DNA of 64,000 bases from Flavobacteriaceae bacterium (GCA_024644745.1 JAHEHF010000008.1:1-64000), one strand, 5' to 3'; shown: positions 30,687 to 41,516, numbered from the stretch's first letter. A program made the numbers and translations. The notes: generated by a model from the letters alone, not told the origin.

Positions 30687-31022
30687 ATGAGAAAGCTAAT
30701 TTACATTATTGCCATCGGATTAGGTTCAGCAGTTCATGGGTATGGCCAGGAAATTATTCCCTTTCCTGATCTTGCTATCCAACATGACCATTGGGCTGAT
30801 GAAACCATAGATGATGAGAATTATGCCTTGTACACTGCGGATTACCAAAAGGCCCTGATAAGACTGGATGAAGAAATCGAATTGACCAGGCAAGAAATGG
30901 AACGTGCATCGAATCAGTCCTCTTCGCAAACTTTGAAGAAGAAGAAAGAAGCTCTCATCAAAAAAAGGGCAGCCCTTTTAGAAGAAGCAGAACTTGTAGA
31001 AGACCTTAATAAATTTTATTAA
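30687..31022 (+). CDS. Small exported coiled-coil protein of unknown function
   Basis: Signal peptide then charged helical region (LIRLDEEIELTRQEMERASNQ...KKKKEALIKKRAALLEEAELVEDL). Confidence 0.65.
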   Translation: MRKLIYIIAIGLGSAVHGYGQEIIPFPDLAIQHDHWADETIDDENYALYTADYQKALIRLDEEIELTRQEMERASNQSSSQTLKKKKEALIKKRAALLEEAELVEDLNKFY

Positions 31023-31156
31023 AAAGAAGCAAACCCTTCCTCTGCCTTGTTTCCCTTTACTCCTTTTTAACTTGAATTTAATGATTTACGGCATGTTTTG
31101 TCGTTTCCAGGATCGATGTTGCCATATACTTTTGCATCCAAATTAACAATTTGATC

Positions 31157-31291
31157 ATGGATAAAACTTTAGAACTCATCACCCAGGTAAAATTTGACGA
31201 ATTAAAAAAAGTCAGAAAAATCAGAACAACAGAAAATCAAACTACAGAAAAAAACGGCAATCTGAAAGATCCTGAAAGCATTAAATTCTGA
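31157..31291 (+). CDS. Possible 44-aa ORF
   Basis: MDKTLELITQVKFDELKKVRKIRTTENQTTEKNGNLKDPESIKF*; no homology judgement possible. Confidence 0.25.
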   Translation: MDKTLELITQVKFDELKKVRKIRTTENQTTEKNGNLKDPESIKF

Positions 31292-31482
31292 GAGGGATAA
31301 ATATAGGAGGAACAGATTTTGAAGGTCAAAATATTCTCATACCTCTTTTTGAAAATTACCCCGATAAGATACAATTCTATCTATCGCAAATTCCATAAAC
31401 CCTGTCCTGTTATTCCAATACTTGCAGCAAATCATAGCTGAGTGTAACAGTCCGCATCAAAGCAAGTTGATTGTATGTCTCT

Positions 31483-32457
31483 TTAATTCTGGATGATAAA
31501 AGTCTTAAACAAGTTCTTCTTTACCGAACCTGGAACTTCTGAAACAAATGCGTAATTTCCCGGCTCAAGGTCCGCCTCAAAATAACCCGTTGAACCGGCC
31601 GGCATATCGTTTACCCCGCCAAGAAACACAAACCCCTCAGGCGCCGGAGAGATCAGGCCCTTGGGATCAGCCCAATTCAACCAGGACTCCAGAGTTTCCA
31701 AATTTGCACTTTCATCATATTTGACAAGATTGACATCGTGCCCTACAAAATTTTCATGTGCGATCTGGTCCTTGAAACGAACAGAGAAAACCTGCTTTCC
31801 CGAACTTATTGAATCCGTGAAAACGATCCCTTCTGTACTTGAAACATCAATCTTTACCTTCGCTAAAGGAGGCTGTAAACCACTATTTTCCTCAGAAACA
31901 ATGATCTCCTTCGTCATACCCATGGTTCCGTGAAAGGTTCCGTCAGGCATCTTCACATAACATTCCAAAACGTAATAACCGGGATCCAGCTTGATCGTTG
32001 TTAAACTGGAACTGCGGGGAGATACAAGACCTGAACCGCCCACAAAGACCACATTAAAAAACCATTCGGGAAGCATGTTGAATGCTGCAAAGCCATCTTC
32101 AGAATTCCCCTCAGTAATCAGATTCATACCTTTTTGAAAAACGGGAAGTATTTCCTTCTCGGTATCCAAAATGGTTTTGCCTTCAGGATACTGGTCAAAC
32201 AAAAAGAAGTGTGTTTCATTAGACCGGTTGTCATACAAAAAAGTGTTCCAGCCAGAAGGAATGGTGTCCGGGCACTGAAAATCCATGCTGTTGGTCACTA
32301 TGGTGATCACAGGTTCTTCCGGTTTCAAATCGGCATCTTTTGATTCTGTGTCTTTTTTAGATTCACATGCCATATTCAACATGAGCAAAACTGTGATAAA
32401 AACTCTAAATGTATGACGTTTCTTGTCAGACAATATGATATCGGTAAATGGTAGCAT
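31483..32457 (-). CDS. Putative lipoprotein of unknown function
   Basis: Lipobox-like LLMLNMACESKKD; exported beta-rich protein with two similar halves. Confidence 0.7.
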   Translation of the reverse strand: MLPFTDIILSDKKRHTFRVFITVLLMLNMACESKKDTESKDADLKPEEPVITIVTNSMDFQCPDTIPSGWNTFLYDNRSNETHFFLFDQYPEGKTILDTEKEILPVFQKGMNLITEGNSEDGFAAFNMLPEWFFNVVFVGGSGLVSPRSSSLTTIKLDPGYYVLECYVKMPDGTFHGTMGMTKEIIVSEENSGLQPPLAKVKIDVSSTEGIVFTDSISSGKQVFSVRFKDQIAHENFVGHDVNLVKYDESANLETLESWLNWADPKGLISPAPEGFVFLGGVNDMPAGSTGYFEADLEPGNYAFVSEVPGSVKKNLFKTFIIQN

Positions 32458-32637
32458 AAAAGAAAGAATTTAAAATACTATATAAATAAATGATTTTACA
32501 AATTGAAAATCAATTCATCTTGGACGAATCTCATCATTTTTTTTTCAAAGGGCCATTTTTCTTTATCGAATTTTTTGTTTAACTTTTTTCTATTTTTATT
32601 AAACATTTTGTATCTTTACACTTTAAATTAAGATGTC

Positions 32638-33057
32638 ATGGTCTTAAATACTACCTATACCGATAAAGACAATGATGCCCTGATCAACGAACTTGTAGGG
32701 AAACCCTTCTCATTATGGAGAAAAATCAAAATGAAAGGTATAGGGTCGGGAAGAATGATCATTGATAAAGTCAGCCCGAAACTGCAGAGAACACTGTACA
32801 ATGGTGCAGATCTCAATTATGCAAATCTGGAACTGAGGCCCAAGGGTATATTGGTAAGAATCACAAGAAGGCTTGACAATTTTACCTGGATCATTCCCTA
32901 TTACCAGCTTTATACCTATAAAACAAATGGTTTAAGCATTCATGGGCAGGGAGAATTCCTTCATTTCAGAAATGACAAATTTTTAAAGGACAATAAGAAT
33001 TTTATAAAAAAAATGAATCACCTTAAAATGATTTTTACCAAAGATCATTACATATAA
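32638..33057 (+). CDS. Conserved-type hypothetical protein
   Basis: 139-aa ORF with coding-like composition. Confidence 0.6.
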   Translation: MVLNTTYTDKDNDALINELVGKPFSLWRKIKMKGIGSGRMIIDKVSPKLQRTLYNGADLNYANLELRPKGILVRITRRLDNFTWIIPYYQLYTYKTNGLSIHGQGEFLHFRNDKFLKDNKNFIKKMNHLKMIFTKDHYI

Positions 33058-33067
33058 ATTAAAAATT

Positions 33068-33607
33068 ATGAAAACATACAGCAGTATTGTCATCGGACTC
33101 ACCCTGGGTTTATTCTATTTTTTAGCCGTTCATGATCAGCAGGTTTTAGAAAATAAAACACAAACAGCGGTTGCTGTTATCCAGGCCAAAAGCGGCAGCA
33201 AAGTATCAGGTAAGGCAGTTTTCAAAGAGCAGAACGGAAAAGTCGTGATGAAGGCAAGCATTTCAAATGCTTCTCCCGGTGATCATGCCATCCATATACA
33301 CCTTGTTGGAGATTGTAGTGCTGCTGATGGCAAGTCAGCAGGAGGACACTGGAATCCGACTGGTGAAGCCCATGGCCAATGGGGTTCAGCTTCATACCAT
33401 CGTGGTGATATCGGTAATATAAGCATCGGGAAAGATGGATCTGGCAGTATAAGCAGATCAACTGATCTGTGGTGTATTGGATGTGAGGACGAAACTAAAA
33501 ATATATTAGGGAAAGCTGTAATCATACATGCCGGACCAGATGACTTCTCCTCCCAGCCTGCAGGAGCTGCAGGGCCCAGAATTGGTTGTGGCGAGATCTC
33601 CAATTAA
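33068..33607 (+). CDS. Cu/Zn superoxide dismutase family protein
   Basis: Metal-ligand motifs HIHLVGDC, GGHWNPTGEAHG, HRGDIGN, VIIHAGPDD, C-terminal GPRIGCGEI; N-terminal export signal. Confidence 0.92.
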   Translation: MKTYSSIVIGLTLGLFYFLAVHDQQVLENKTQTAVAVIQAKSGSKVSGKAVFKEQNGKVVMKASISNASPGDHAIHIHLVGDCSAADGKSAGGHWNPTGEAHGQWGSASYHRGDIGNISIGKDGSGSISRSTDLWCIGCEDETKNILGKAVIIHAGPDDFSSQPAGAAGPRIGCGEISN

Positions 33608-33741
33608 TTTAAAAGGCCTTATGATATCACGTTCAGTGACTGAGGGGCATTGGCGTGTTGCAAATGATCTAAACCATCCTATCATAGGGCCTTTTGTAAT
33701 AAAATACCTCAGCAGACAGTAAATTAGCTGAAAAAAACGGT

Positions 33742-34101
33742 TTATTTGGCAGCCTGCTCTTTCATAAGTCTTGCAGAACGCGTGATCATAATAAATTTAA
33801 TGATGAAAAGAATTTTCAAAAGCAGTCCCGATATGATGAGCAGTAAAGGAAAAACACCCTGGTCATCAATCCTGATTTTCAGGCCTGTCATAAATAATAC
33901 CAGACCAAAAGCTAAAAATAACAATTCTTTCCCGGGCCTGTATTCACCGCTTTTGATCTTCGAAAAAATATAAATCGTCTTGCAGGCCACACCTGTAAAA
34001 ATCAACATCAGTCCGGCTTGAGGGAAGCTACCTGCTTTTCTCATGACAATTCCGATAATCAACAAAAAGATGCCACCAAATAACAAGCCCTTTGATTTCA
34101 T
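33742..34101 (-). CDS. Small membrane protein
   Basis: 119 aa with four hydrophobic segments (GldL-like topology not claimed). Confidence 0.6.
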   Translation of the reverse strand: MKSKGLLFGGIFLLIIGIVMRKAGSFPQAGLMLIFTGVACKTIYIFSKIKSGEYRPGKELLFLAFGLVLFMTGLKIRIDDQGVFPLLLIISGLLLKILFIIKFIMITRSARLMKEQAAK

Positions 34102-34281
34102 ATGATACTATTTTAAATGCAAAGATACGGTCAGTCCTCTAAAAAAATGATGACAAAGGTCATACTGAAGTCATGGTCTAAAACTCCTGCCATTTTTCTT
34201 GCCCAATAGAAATAAAACCGAATAAGTCAATAAATTAAGAGAAATGAATCAATCAGAAAAAGTAATTTTTACTTTATATAT

Positions 34282-35664
34282 CTATTTGAATTCGAGTTCG
34301 TATCCAAACAAAGGTATCTCAAGACCAACTACAAAGCGCCACCGCGTTGCCGTTACATGTGAAGGGTTTTCATCAGTCGGAAATTCATCTCCCGGAAATC
34401 TTATCGGCTCACCAAACTCAGCGGAACCGGTCGAATACGTTGCGCCAACAACCAGTTCTACTTTTTTCAGTTTAAAATCAAGCCCGAAAGCATAATGAAA
34501 ATAATCGGCATCAAAATTAGCATCAGATTCATTCTCTATCAGATCAAAGATACTTGCATTTGATTTAACAGGAGAAAAATCTGTAGAGATGCTTCCATAC
34601 AAATTCATATGGTCATTGACGTAGAATTCTATACCTGCACCAAAATTGATGACAGATCGTAATTCCTCCTTGAAAAAAAAGTTTTCACCATCTTCTTCCT
34701 GCGACGGGATGACCAATCGGTCATACTCCGATACTTTACCGTGCCAGTCTGCCTTGACGTGGATTTTATGCTTCTTCACAGGTATTCCTGCACCCACTGA
34801 AATTGCCAAAGGCTCCTTTCTTCTGGCTTTTAAATCCTTAAGGTTAAAATATATAAATTCATCCTGACCATTTGATGTACCTGATAAAAATCGCTGGTAT
34901 TCAAATTTTCCACTATTGATAATATCAACGAATGGCGCATCTATATTCAATCCGAGTTCGAACTTCTCCAATTGCCAGGCTAATCCCCCTTTTAAAAACA
35001 ATCCATAAGAAGTTTGACCATACTTGACTTTACTGCTAAACAAATCTACTCCACTTGCTTCTCCAAGTGTGGCCAGCCCAAGATCATATATCGCCTTTGA
35101 ATTAAAGATGGACACAAAAGCAGAAACACCTACACTCAAATTATCTTTAATTTTCATTCCCCATGTCATCCCAAACCACTCATCAGTCCTGGTGTTATCC
35201 AATTTAAAATCACCTACAAATCGATCCAGATCCTCATTTTCGTCAATTAGATCCCCTTCCGATAGATCCCTTGATACATTTACACCAATTCTTGCTCTTT
35301 GCCTTGAAAGAAAAGCATAGGCAAAATGATGCTTGGGCCATTTCTCAATTTTAAATGTACCTGAAACCAGACTGGGAACCCCCTCAAACCTGGAATCACT
35401 CAATTTACTCTCACGCCCAAAGGGATTCTTCAAGGTTACTGAGCTGAACTGATAGGCCTTGGCGTTAATTGAAAAAACAGGGTCTTCAATAAGAGCCAGT
35501 CTTGCCGGGTTATAATAGGTCAAACCGAGATCATCCACACTGCCCGTGACATTGCCACCAAGCAGTATCGAGCGGTTACCGAAATTTTCCTGGTTATAAT
35601 AACCTTGTCCGAAAATAAAAACCGGAAGAAATAAGAATAATATGAGTCTGGCGTAAGCTTGCAT
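34282..35664 (-). CDS. Outer-membrane beta-barrel protein (FadL-like)
   Basis: Signal peptide MQAYARLILFLFLPVFIFGQ; NRSILLGGNVTGSVDDLGLTYYNPARLAL; beta-strand-rich, C-terminal F. Confidence 0.78.
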   Translation of the reverse strand: MQAYARLILFLFLPVFIFGQGYYNQENFGNRSILLGGNVTGSVDDLGLTYYNPARLALIEDPVFSINAKAYQFSSVTLKNPFGRESKLSDSRFEGVPSLVSGTFKIEKWPKHHFAYAFLSRQRARIGVNVSRDLSEGDLIDENEDLDRFVGDFKLDNTRTDEWFGMTWGMKIKDNLSVGVSAFVSIFNSKAIYDLGLATLGEASGVDLFSSKVKYGQTSYGLFLKGGLAWQLEKFELGLNIDAPFVDIINSGKFEYQRFLSGTSNGQDEFIYFNLKDLKARRKEPLAISVGAGIPVKKHKIHVKADWHGKVSEYDRLVIPSQEEDGENFFFKEELRSVINFGAGIEFYVNDHMNLYGSISTDFSPVKSNASIFDLIENESDANFDADYFHYAFGLDFKLKKVELVVGATYSTGSAEFGEPIRFPGDEFPTDENPSHVTATRWRFVVGLEIPLFGYELEFK

Positions 35665-35872
35665 GATTAAAAATCTAATGTCACAAAATACTCCAGTAAT
35701 AAAGTTAATAAAACCTGAATTGATATGGTACATTTTTGACCATTAATTTCCAACTTCAGACAAATAAATTAGGAAATAAAACAGAAATAAATTGAACCTA
35801 TTCGAAGTTCAGCATTATTTTATCGGTCGACGGAAACTAAAAAGGAGAAAAAGCGTTGTAGTTTATTCCTCA

Positions 35873-36463
35873 TTATTTTGAATTCTCAACCCATTCTTTC
35901 AATTCAAAAATTCGCTTTTCCTTATTGGGCTGACGGTTTCGCACGGCAAAATCTGTATGGTAGTGATGGGCCTCCAGAAATCTTATTTGGAGTTCATTCC
36001 ACTCTAATTTGCTTTTTATATTACCGTACACCTCAAGCTCCTTCCCCAGAAGATCACTGATCTGGTAAAAATCATTTCTCCCCAAATAATCAAGATCTGC
36101 ATCGCATATGATTTTTTCTAAAAAATTTGCTGGGCTCTGTGGAATACGTGTAGCAAGAATCAAGCCCTGAACTTTTTTAACATCGTCAGGAGAAAAACCG
36201 TATTCAGGCATCATCTGAGCGGCAATTCTTGCCCCATTTTTTTCATGTTCCTGCATTGACTCGATAAATCCTATGTCGTGAAACAAAGCTGCTACACGAA
36301 GTAACCTGGCATCATGCTGCCCTATTTTTTCTCTTCGGATATATTGATTACAAACGTGCAACACGTCAAAGGTATGATGTATGCCGTGATAATATAAATC
36401 TTCCGGCAATTTCTCATTTAACAATGAAATAACCTTTTTTCTAAGCTTTATATATCCGCTCAT
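35873..36463 (-). CDS. HD-domain phosphohydrolase
   Basis: YYHGIHHTFDVLHVC...AALFHDIGFIESMQEHE HD-motif pattern. Confidence 0.85.
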   Translation of the reverse strand: MSGYIKLRKKVISLLNEKLPEDLYYHGIHHTFDVLHVCNQYIRREKIGQHDARLLRVAALFHDIGFIESMQEHEKNGARIAAQMMPEYGFSPDDVKKVQGLILATRIPQSPANFLEKIICDADLDYLGRNDFYQISDLLGKELEVYGNIKSKLEWNELQIRFLEAHHYHTDFAVRNRQPNKEKRIFELKEWVENSK

Positions 36464-36733
36464 ATTTTATTCTTCGGCTTCATTAATTCAATCATGAAGT
36501 GCTTGATTCCAACAAATATAAAACTTATTATGACATTATATATTGTGGATCTGTTCATCTCTTTTAAATGAAAGAGGAAGGAGATTGTTTTTTCTTGGTA
36601 AATTCAGTTCTTTTGTTCATCATTTTACCTCCTGATTAATAAATAAAAAATAATTATCTTTATCATTAAATTTCAAGACATTTTCTTGGAGTTAAAAGCT
36701 AAATCTAATACAAACCTTATAATCCCCAAAAAA

Positions 36734-37252
36734 ATGAACGTAAAATATACTTTGGTCACCATGATGCTTGTGCTTTTTACAATGAGCAGTTTTGCACAAA
36801 AAAATGTTGAAAGTAAATCAAAAGAGGCTATCGCTGAATTCAAGAAAACAAATGACAAAATCAATAAATACTTCAATTCGGCCTATGGCTATGCAGTTTT
36901 CCCATCAATTGGCAAAGGAGGTTTAGGCGTTGGTGGTGCTGCAGGAAACGGGACCATTTACCGAGGAGGATCAGCAGTTGGCGACTGTAAAATGACCCAG
37001 GTCACTGTAGGTTTTCAGGCCGGAGGTCAAGCCTATTCTGAAATAATTTTCTTTAAAGACAAGGCTGCCTTTGATCGTTTTACTGGAGATAAATTTGAGT
37101 TTGCCGCACAGGCAACAGCCGTGGCTGTAACGGCAGGTGCCTCCTTCGATGTTGATTACAGAGATGGAATATTAATTTTCACGCATGCAAAAGGAGGATT
37201 GATGTATGAAGCCTCTGTAGGCGGACAGAAATTTAAAACAGAAATGAGATAA
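36734..37252 (+). CDS. YSC84/SYLF-domain lipid-binding-like protein
   Basis: Signal peptide; AYGYAVFPSIGKGGLGVGGAAGNGTIYRGG...GVSF-like C-terminus. Confidence 0.85.
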   Translation: MNVKYTLVTMMLVLFTMSSFAQKNVESKSKEAIAEFKKTNDKINKYFNSAYGYAVFPSIGKGGLGVGGAAGNGTIYRGGSAVGDCKMTQVTVGFQAGGQAYSEIIFFKDKAAFDRFTGDKFEFAAQATAVAVTAGASFDVDYRDGILIFTHAKGGLMYEASVGGQKFKTEMR

Positions 37253-37274
37253 AATGTTTCTCATGAATTCTAAT

Positions 37275-37312
37275 AAAAAAACCTGCTTGTTAAATAACCG
37301 GCAGGTTTTTTT
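37275..37312. terminator. Rho-independent terminator
   Basis: AAAAAACCTGC...GCAGGTTTTTT. Confidence 0.8.
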
Positions 37313-37359
37313 ATGAATCCTTCTATGAACAATCAAGGTTTCATTTAAAATTCAATATG

Positions 37360-39696
37360 TTAATTAGACCTGTTAAATAAAATTCCTACACTAAAAAACA
37401 CCCTAACTTTATTGACGTCGTTCACATAGGAAATGTCAAAATTTAATGGTCCTAAAAAAGAATGGTAGCCAACATTAATTCCTGCCGAAACAACACTGCT
37501 TGGTTCAAACCCGTAAGACCAGTCCCCGACAGGTGAAAAAGCATTTTCAATATAATCATTGAATCCTCTGAAACCAACAGTTGCAAGATTCACATGAGGT
37601 GCAAAATAAAACTTCGAAAACGGATTGATCTGAACTGCAAGATTTAACCTCATCATCTGATTTACAAAAAGTTCATCCTCATGGAGGCCTGGAAAAACGT
37701 ATGAACCTTTTCTCGGAGCCGTTACTATTCCCCCCATTGAATATTTTGCGGAATATCCATAATCACTAAACCAATAATCATCGGATTCCAATTTATCTTC
37801 GAAAATAAAAGCGGCATTGGCTCCTACGATTCCTGTTATCTTATCTGAAAAAGCCCAACGATGTTCAAAGTCAAGCATCGCTTTGGTAAAACCATTTGTA
37901 GGCCCGTTTATGTCGTCTGCATTGTCGTCCGAAAAATCCACATCTACATCATGAATCAAAGAACGGGCCGCGCCAATCCTTAGATAAGTCCCTTTATTTG
38001 GGTAATATACCCGATCCATTTTGCTGTATAAATAGTGAACATCTATTTCCAAATTGCTGAACATGTATGTATCAATGACGTTTTCATTGAGATCTGTATT
38101 GGTCTTTGGTTTCATGGCGCTCAACTCATAACTGAATCCAATTCCCGCATAACTATGAAGCGAGTTCAAATTCTTATTGAATTGCGTGTCAAATTGAAAA
38201 TAATCCGAATTCCAGGAATCTGCCACTTCCCCCTGATAATAAAATTTTTGTTCTAAAAACTCCGCCATGACTTCAGATCGCCACCACCAGGTTTTGTCTG
38301 GCCCGAACTGTTTTTGATACTGCAGCCTCAACCTTGGTTGCTCTGCAATATCCACAGTAAAAAGAATTCGGGATGATTTACCGACAAGGTTTCGACCCGT
38401 ATAATTCACCATCAGTCCAACCCCCCTGTAGGTATCATAATGAAGAGATCCTTTAACAGTATTCATAGATCGCTCATGCCCGGTAAGATGCAACTCCTTT
38501 TTTCCGTCAACAATACCCCCGTCATAGGTAATCTGATTGAACAGATTTGTTCCCATTGCTTTATCAATACCATTAATGATCTCCTTTGATGAATATTTTT
38601 TACCAACCTTTATATTGGCCCTTGCTTTGACCAAGTCGAGATTAGCTTCACTTATATTATGATAATATACCGAATCAAGTACAAATTCATCCTTAACATC
38701 AGGAAGCTTATGTTCTCTTTGCTTGTATTTTTTCAATTTAGAGGCCAGATCGGTCAAGGCTTGTAACTGCAATTCTGTTCCGATTTTTCCTTGTTCATAA
38801 ATCTCAGCAGCCTTGGTAAAATCACCTGTGGAATAGGTCAAAAATGGCATATGATCAATCAGGATATCGCAGGCTTCCCTGTTTGTATCATTTTTCAAAT
38901 TACTGGTTAGCATCGCTGCCTGAAACAATTGAGCCGTGATGCTGGTAAGTTTTTCTTTCTTTTGCAAACCACCTCCCACATCACTTCCGATAATAAAATC
39001 AAAACCCATCTTTGTGGCAACATCTACAGGAAAATTATTCATCACTCCGCCATCAACCAATAACGTATTTTTATAAGGAATGGGTTGAAAAATAGCAGGG
39101 ATAGACATTGTTGCTCTCATTGCACGACTTATTGAACCCTCTTTCAGTAACACTTCTTTTCCATTCACGATATCAGTGGTCATGGCCCTGTAAGGAATCG
39201 ACAGATCATCAAAATCATTTACATTAAATACCGGGTATGCATAAGAAGAAATAAATTCACGAAGCTTTTGATCTTTTAACAACCCGGAATTGACTTTTGG
39301 TTTTCCTTCAATGATATCGAAGTCCACCAAATGCCTTTTGAACTCACTTTTTTCTTCCATGCTCACATCATCAAGGGAAATATCACCTCCCAATAATTCA
39401 GTCCAGTTTGCGTTTTGCGCTATATACGATATACTGTCCCCTGAATAACCTATGGCATAAAAACCACCTACAACACCACCCATGCTTGTTCCGATGATCA
39501 TATCCGGAACGATACCCAAAGAATCGAGGGTCTGTAATAAAGGGATGTGGGCGATTCCTTTGGCACCGCCACCACTCAATATCAGCGCCACTTTCGGCTT
39601 CTGTTCCTGAGCGATCAGCATCTGGCTCATCCCGATGGACAAAAGGAAAATCATAAGAACCGGCAACTTTTTCATCATCATAAAATTTAAAATCAA
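37360..39696 (-). CDS. Patatin-like phospholipase with C-terminal Omp85/BamA-like barrel
   Basis: LILSGGGAKGIAHIPLLQTLD, GTSMGG, DGGVMNNFP; POTRA-like and barrel C-terminal half (type V-D-like organisation). Confidence 0.92.
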   Translation of the reverse strand: MILNFMMMKKLPVLMIFLLSIGMSQMLIAQEQKPKVALILSGGGAKGIAHIPLLQTLDSLGIVPDMIIGTSMGGVVGGFYAIGYSGDSISYIAQNANWTELLGGDISLDDVSMEEKSEFKRHLVDFDIIEGKPKVNSGLLKDQKLREFISSYAYPVFNVNDFDDLSIPYRAMTTDIVNGKEVLLKEGSISRAMRATMSIPAIFQPIPYKNTLLVDGGVMNNFPVDVATKMGFDFIIGSDVGGGLQKKEKLTSITAQLFQAAMLTSNLKNDTNREACDILIDHMPFLTYSTGDFTKAAEIYEQGKIGTELQLQALTDLASKLKKYKQREHKLPDVKDEFVLDSVYYHNISEANLDLVKARANIKVGKKYSSKEIINGIDKAMGTNLFNQITYDGGIVDGKKELHLTGHERSMNTVKGSLHYDTYRGVGLMVNYTGRNLVGKSSRILFTVDIAEQPRLRLQYQKQFGPDKTWWWRSEVMAEFLEQKFYYQGEVADSWNSDYFQFDTQFNKNLNSLHSYAGIGFSYELSAMKPKTNTDLNENVIDTYMFSNLEIDVHYLYSKMDRVYYPNKGTYLRIGAARSLIHDVDVDFSDDNADDINGPTNGFTKAMLDFEHRWAFSDKITGIVGANAAFIFEDKLESDDYWFSDYGYSAKYSMGGIVTAPRKGSYVFPGLHEDELFVNQMMRLNLAVQINPFSKFYFAPHVNLATVGFRGFNDYIENAFSPVGDWSYGFEPSSVVSAGINVGYHSFLGPLNFDISYVNDVNKVRVFFSVGILFNRSN

Positions 39697-39746
39697 TAGC
39701 TAAGGGTAAAGATAGGTCTAAACATTAAAAAAAAATCCATCATCTG

Positions 39747-40514
39747 TTATTTGTTTAAGATTCTCTCTCTCCTGTAATTTTCCTTTTCCTTCACAAGAAT
39801 ATCAATCACTTCCATAAGTCTGCCTTCAACATAAAGCTCCAGAATATTCTTTTTCTGACAATAACGAATAAAGGGTTCAATATGAACTTTTGGAATAGCC
39901 ATTTGGTTGACGAAAACATCATCTCCCAATTCCTTCCTAAGATTTGCCGGTGCCTGTCTTTTACTTTGAATGAGATTTGCTTCTTCCTTTCTCTCCTTTC
40001 TTTTCTTTTTACCGATCATCGAAACCAAATTTACAAGGCTCGCAGCAGGAACGACATAATTACTGCTTGTGGGATCATCATATCCCTGATTCGAAAAATC
40101 GACTGCCCTGTCACTTACCAATGGCAAGGAATCTCTTAACCTTTTGGTGTCAATAAAAAACAAGCCGTCCAGATCATGACCCTGCAATTCTATCTCGCTT
40201 AATTCTTCTATTTTGGGCTTTAATTCAATTTTGATTTTTCTTTGCCTGACTAAATTTTCATCGACGATCAAACCCAGGGTATGAAATTGTATTCCCGAAA
40301 ATATCAGGGTGTCCTTCACTGAAACCTTAATGCGAAACTCTCCGTACACATTGGTAATAGTGCCCTGAAGGGTACTCAGGTTCAGCACATGAATGTCCTG
40401 CAGCTGAACCGAATCACTTTGAACCAGTCCGGCTATTAAAGTTCCTTCCTGAGCCGTCAAGTGAAGGTTAACCGCCAGAAACAACATCATAAAGATGGCT
40501 TTATAACCCCTCAT
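39747..40514 (-). CDS. Carboxypeptidase-regulatory-like domain protein
   Basis: GLVQSDSVQLQDIHVLNLSTLQGTITNVYGEFRIKVSVKDTLIFSGIQFHTL (CarboxypepD_reg-like). Confidence 0.85.
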   Translation of the reverse strand: MRGYKAIFMMLFLAVNLHLTAQEGTLIAGLVQSDSVQLQDIHVLNLSTLQGTITNVYGEFRIKVSVKDTLIFSGIQFHTLGLIVDENLVRQRKIKIELKPKIEELSEIELQGHDLDGLFFIDTKRLRDSLPLVSDRAVDFSNQGYDDPTSSNYVVPAASLVNLVSMIGKKKRKERKEEANLIQSKRQAPANLRKELGDDVFVNQMAIPKVHIEPFIRYCQKKNILELYVEGRLMEVIDILVKEKENYRRERILNK

Positions 40515-40756
40515 CGAGAATGAATAAATTATTGAAGTGCAGCTAACTGATGTTTAAAAGAAAATTGCACAATTTGAATTTCTAACAATAATACCAAAAT
40601 CCATCGACATTATTTATGCCTGAGCTGCTTTATTATCAGGCTGTAAATCATTATACCCCATCCTCTTCAATAAAAAATTTAAAGCCACAAGCAGGCAATT
40701 AAAAATGTAAGTATCTTTAAATAATAATGATTAATTTAAGCCTTAATTTATTTTCC

Positions 40757-41516
40757 ATGAAAAATTTTGTCTCATGCACCCTGGTATTTTTTCTATATAT
40801 GATTCCCTTATTTTATCAGGAAAAAGAAAAAATGTGACCTGCAGAATTGATGTTCGAATATTATGATGAACAATTCGAGCCTTATCAAAAAGGAAAATGG
40901 TTTACGGCACTTAGTTTTAGTTTGGAGGACGTGAATTTACAAAGTGATAATAAATACATAGGTTTTGACCGAATTATTCAAGGGAGCGAATTTAACTATA
41001 ATATAAAAATTAAGGGTGGGTACAGCATCGGAAATTACAGTTTTGCAGGTCTTGGAATTACACATGGCAAAGATAAAATCAGAAGGCAGCGGGATCATTC
41101 TGCTCGACACGATTCAAAGTGAATCCGTTACAAACCGAAACATCATATCTCCATTTATAAGAACCTATTATCCGCTATCTAAAAACAAGCGTCTCAGTTT
41201 TTTTAATGAGATCAAAATGGATTTCGGTTTTGAAAATACGGATATAAAAAGGATTTAAAACAGTGAGCAAACTGAATTGGACAAAGAGAGAGGATTTGTT
41301 TTTGGAATCGGAAGAAGTCCGGGAATTACTTTTTTTGCAATTGAAAGCTTTGCCTTTGAAATTCAGTTGGATGTATTAGGTTATGAATACGAACGTATCA
41401 AAACCATTGACAATGAAGGAAATGAATTTACCTCAGATTCCCACAATGTCAATTTCAAACTGGACCTATTATCGCTGAATTTTGGGCTGGCCTATTATTT
41501 TGGTGCAAAAAATTAA
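40757..41516 (+). pseudogene. Degraded outer-membrane barrel-like protein gene
   Basis: MKNFVSCTLVFFLYMIPLFYQEKEKM then in-frame TGA (40835-40837), frame change near 41075-41100, in-frame TAA (41256-41258); pieces read as one protein ending FGLAYYFGAKN. Confidence 0.8.
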
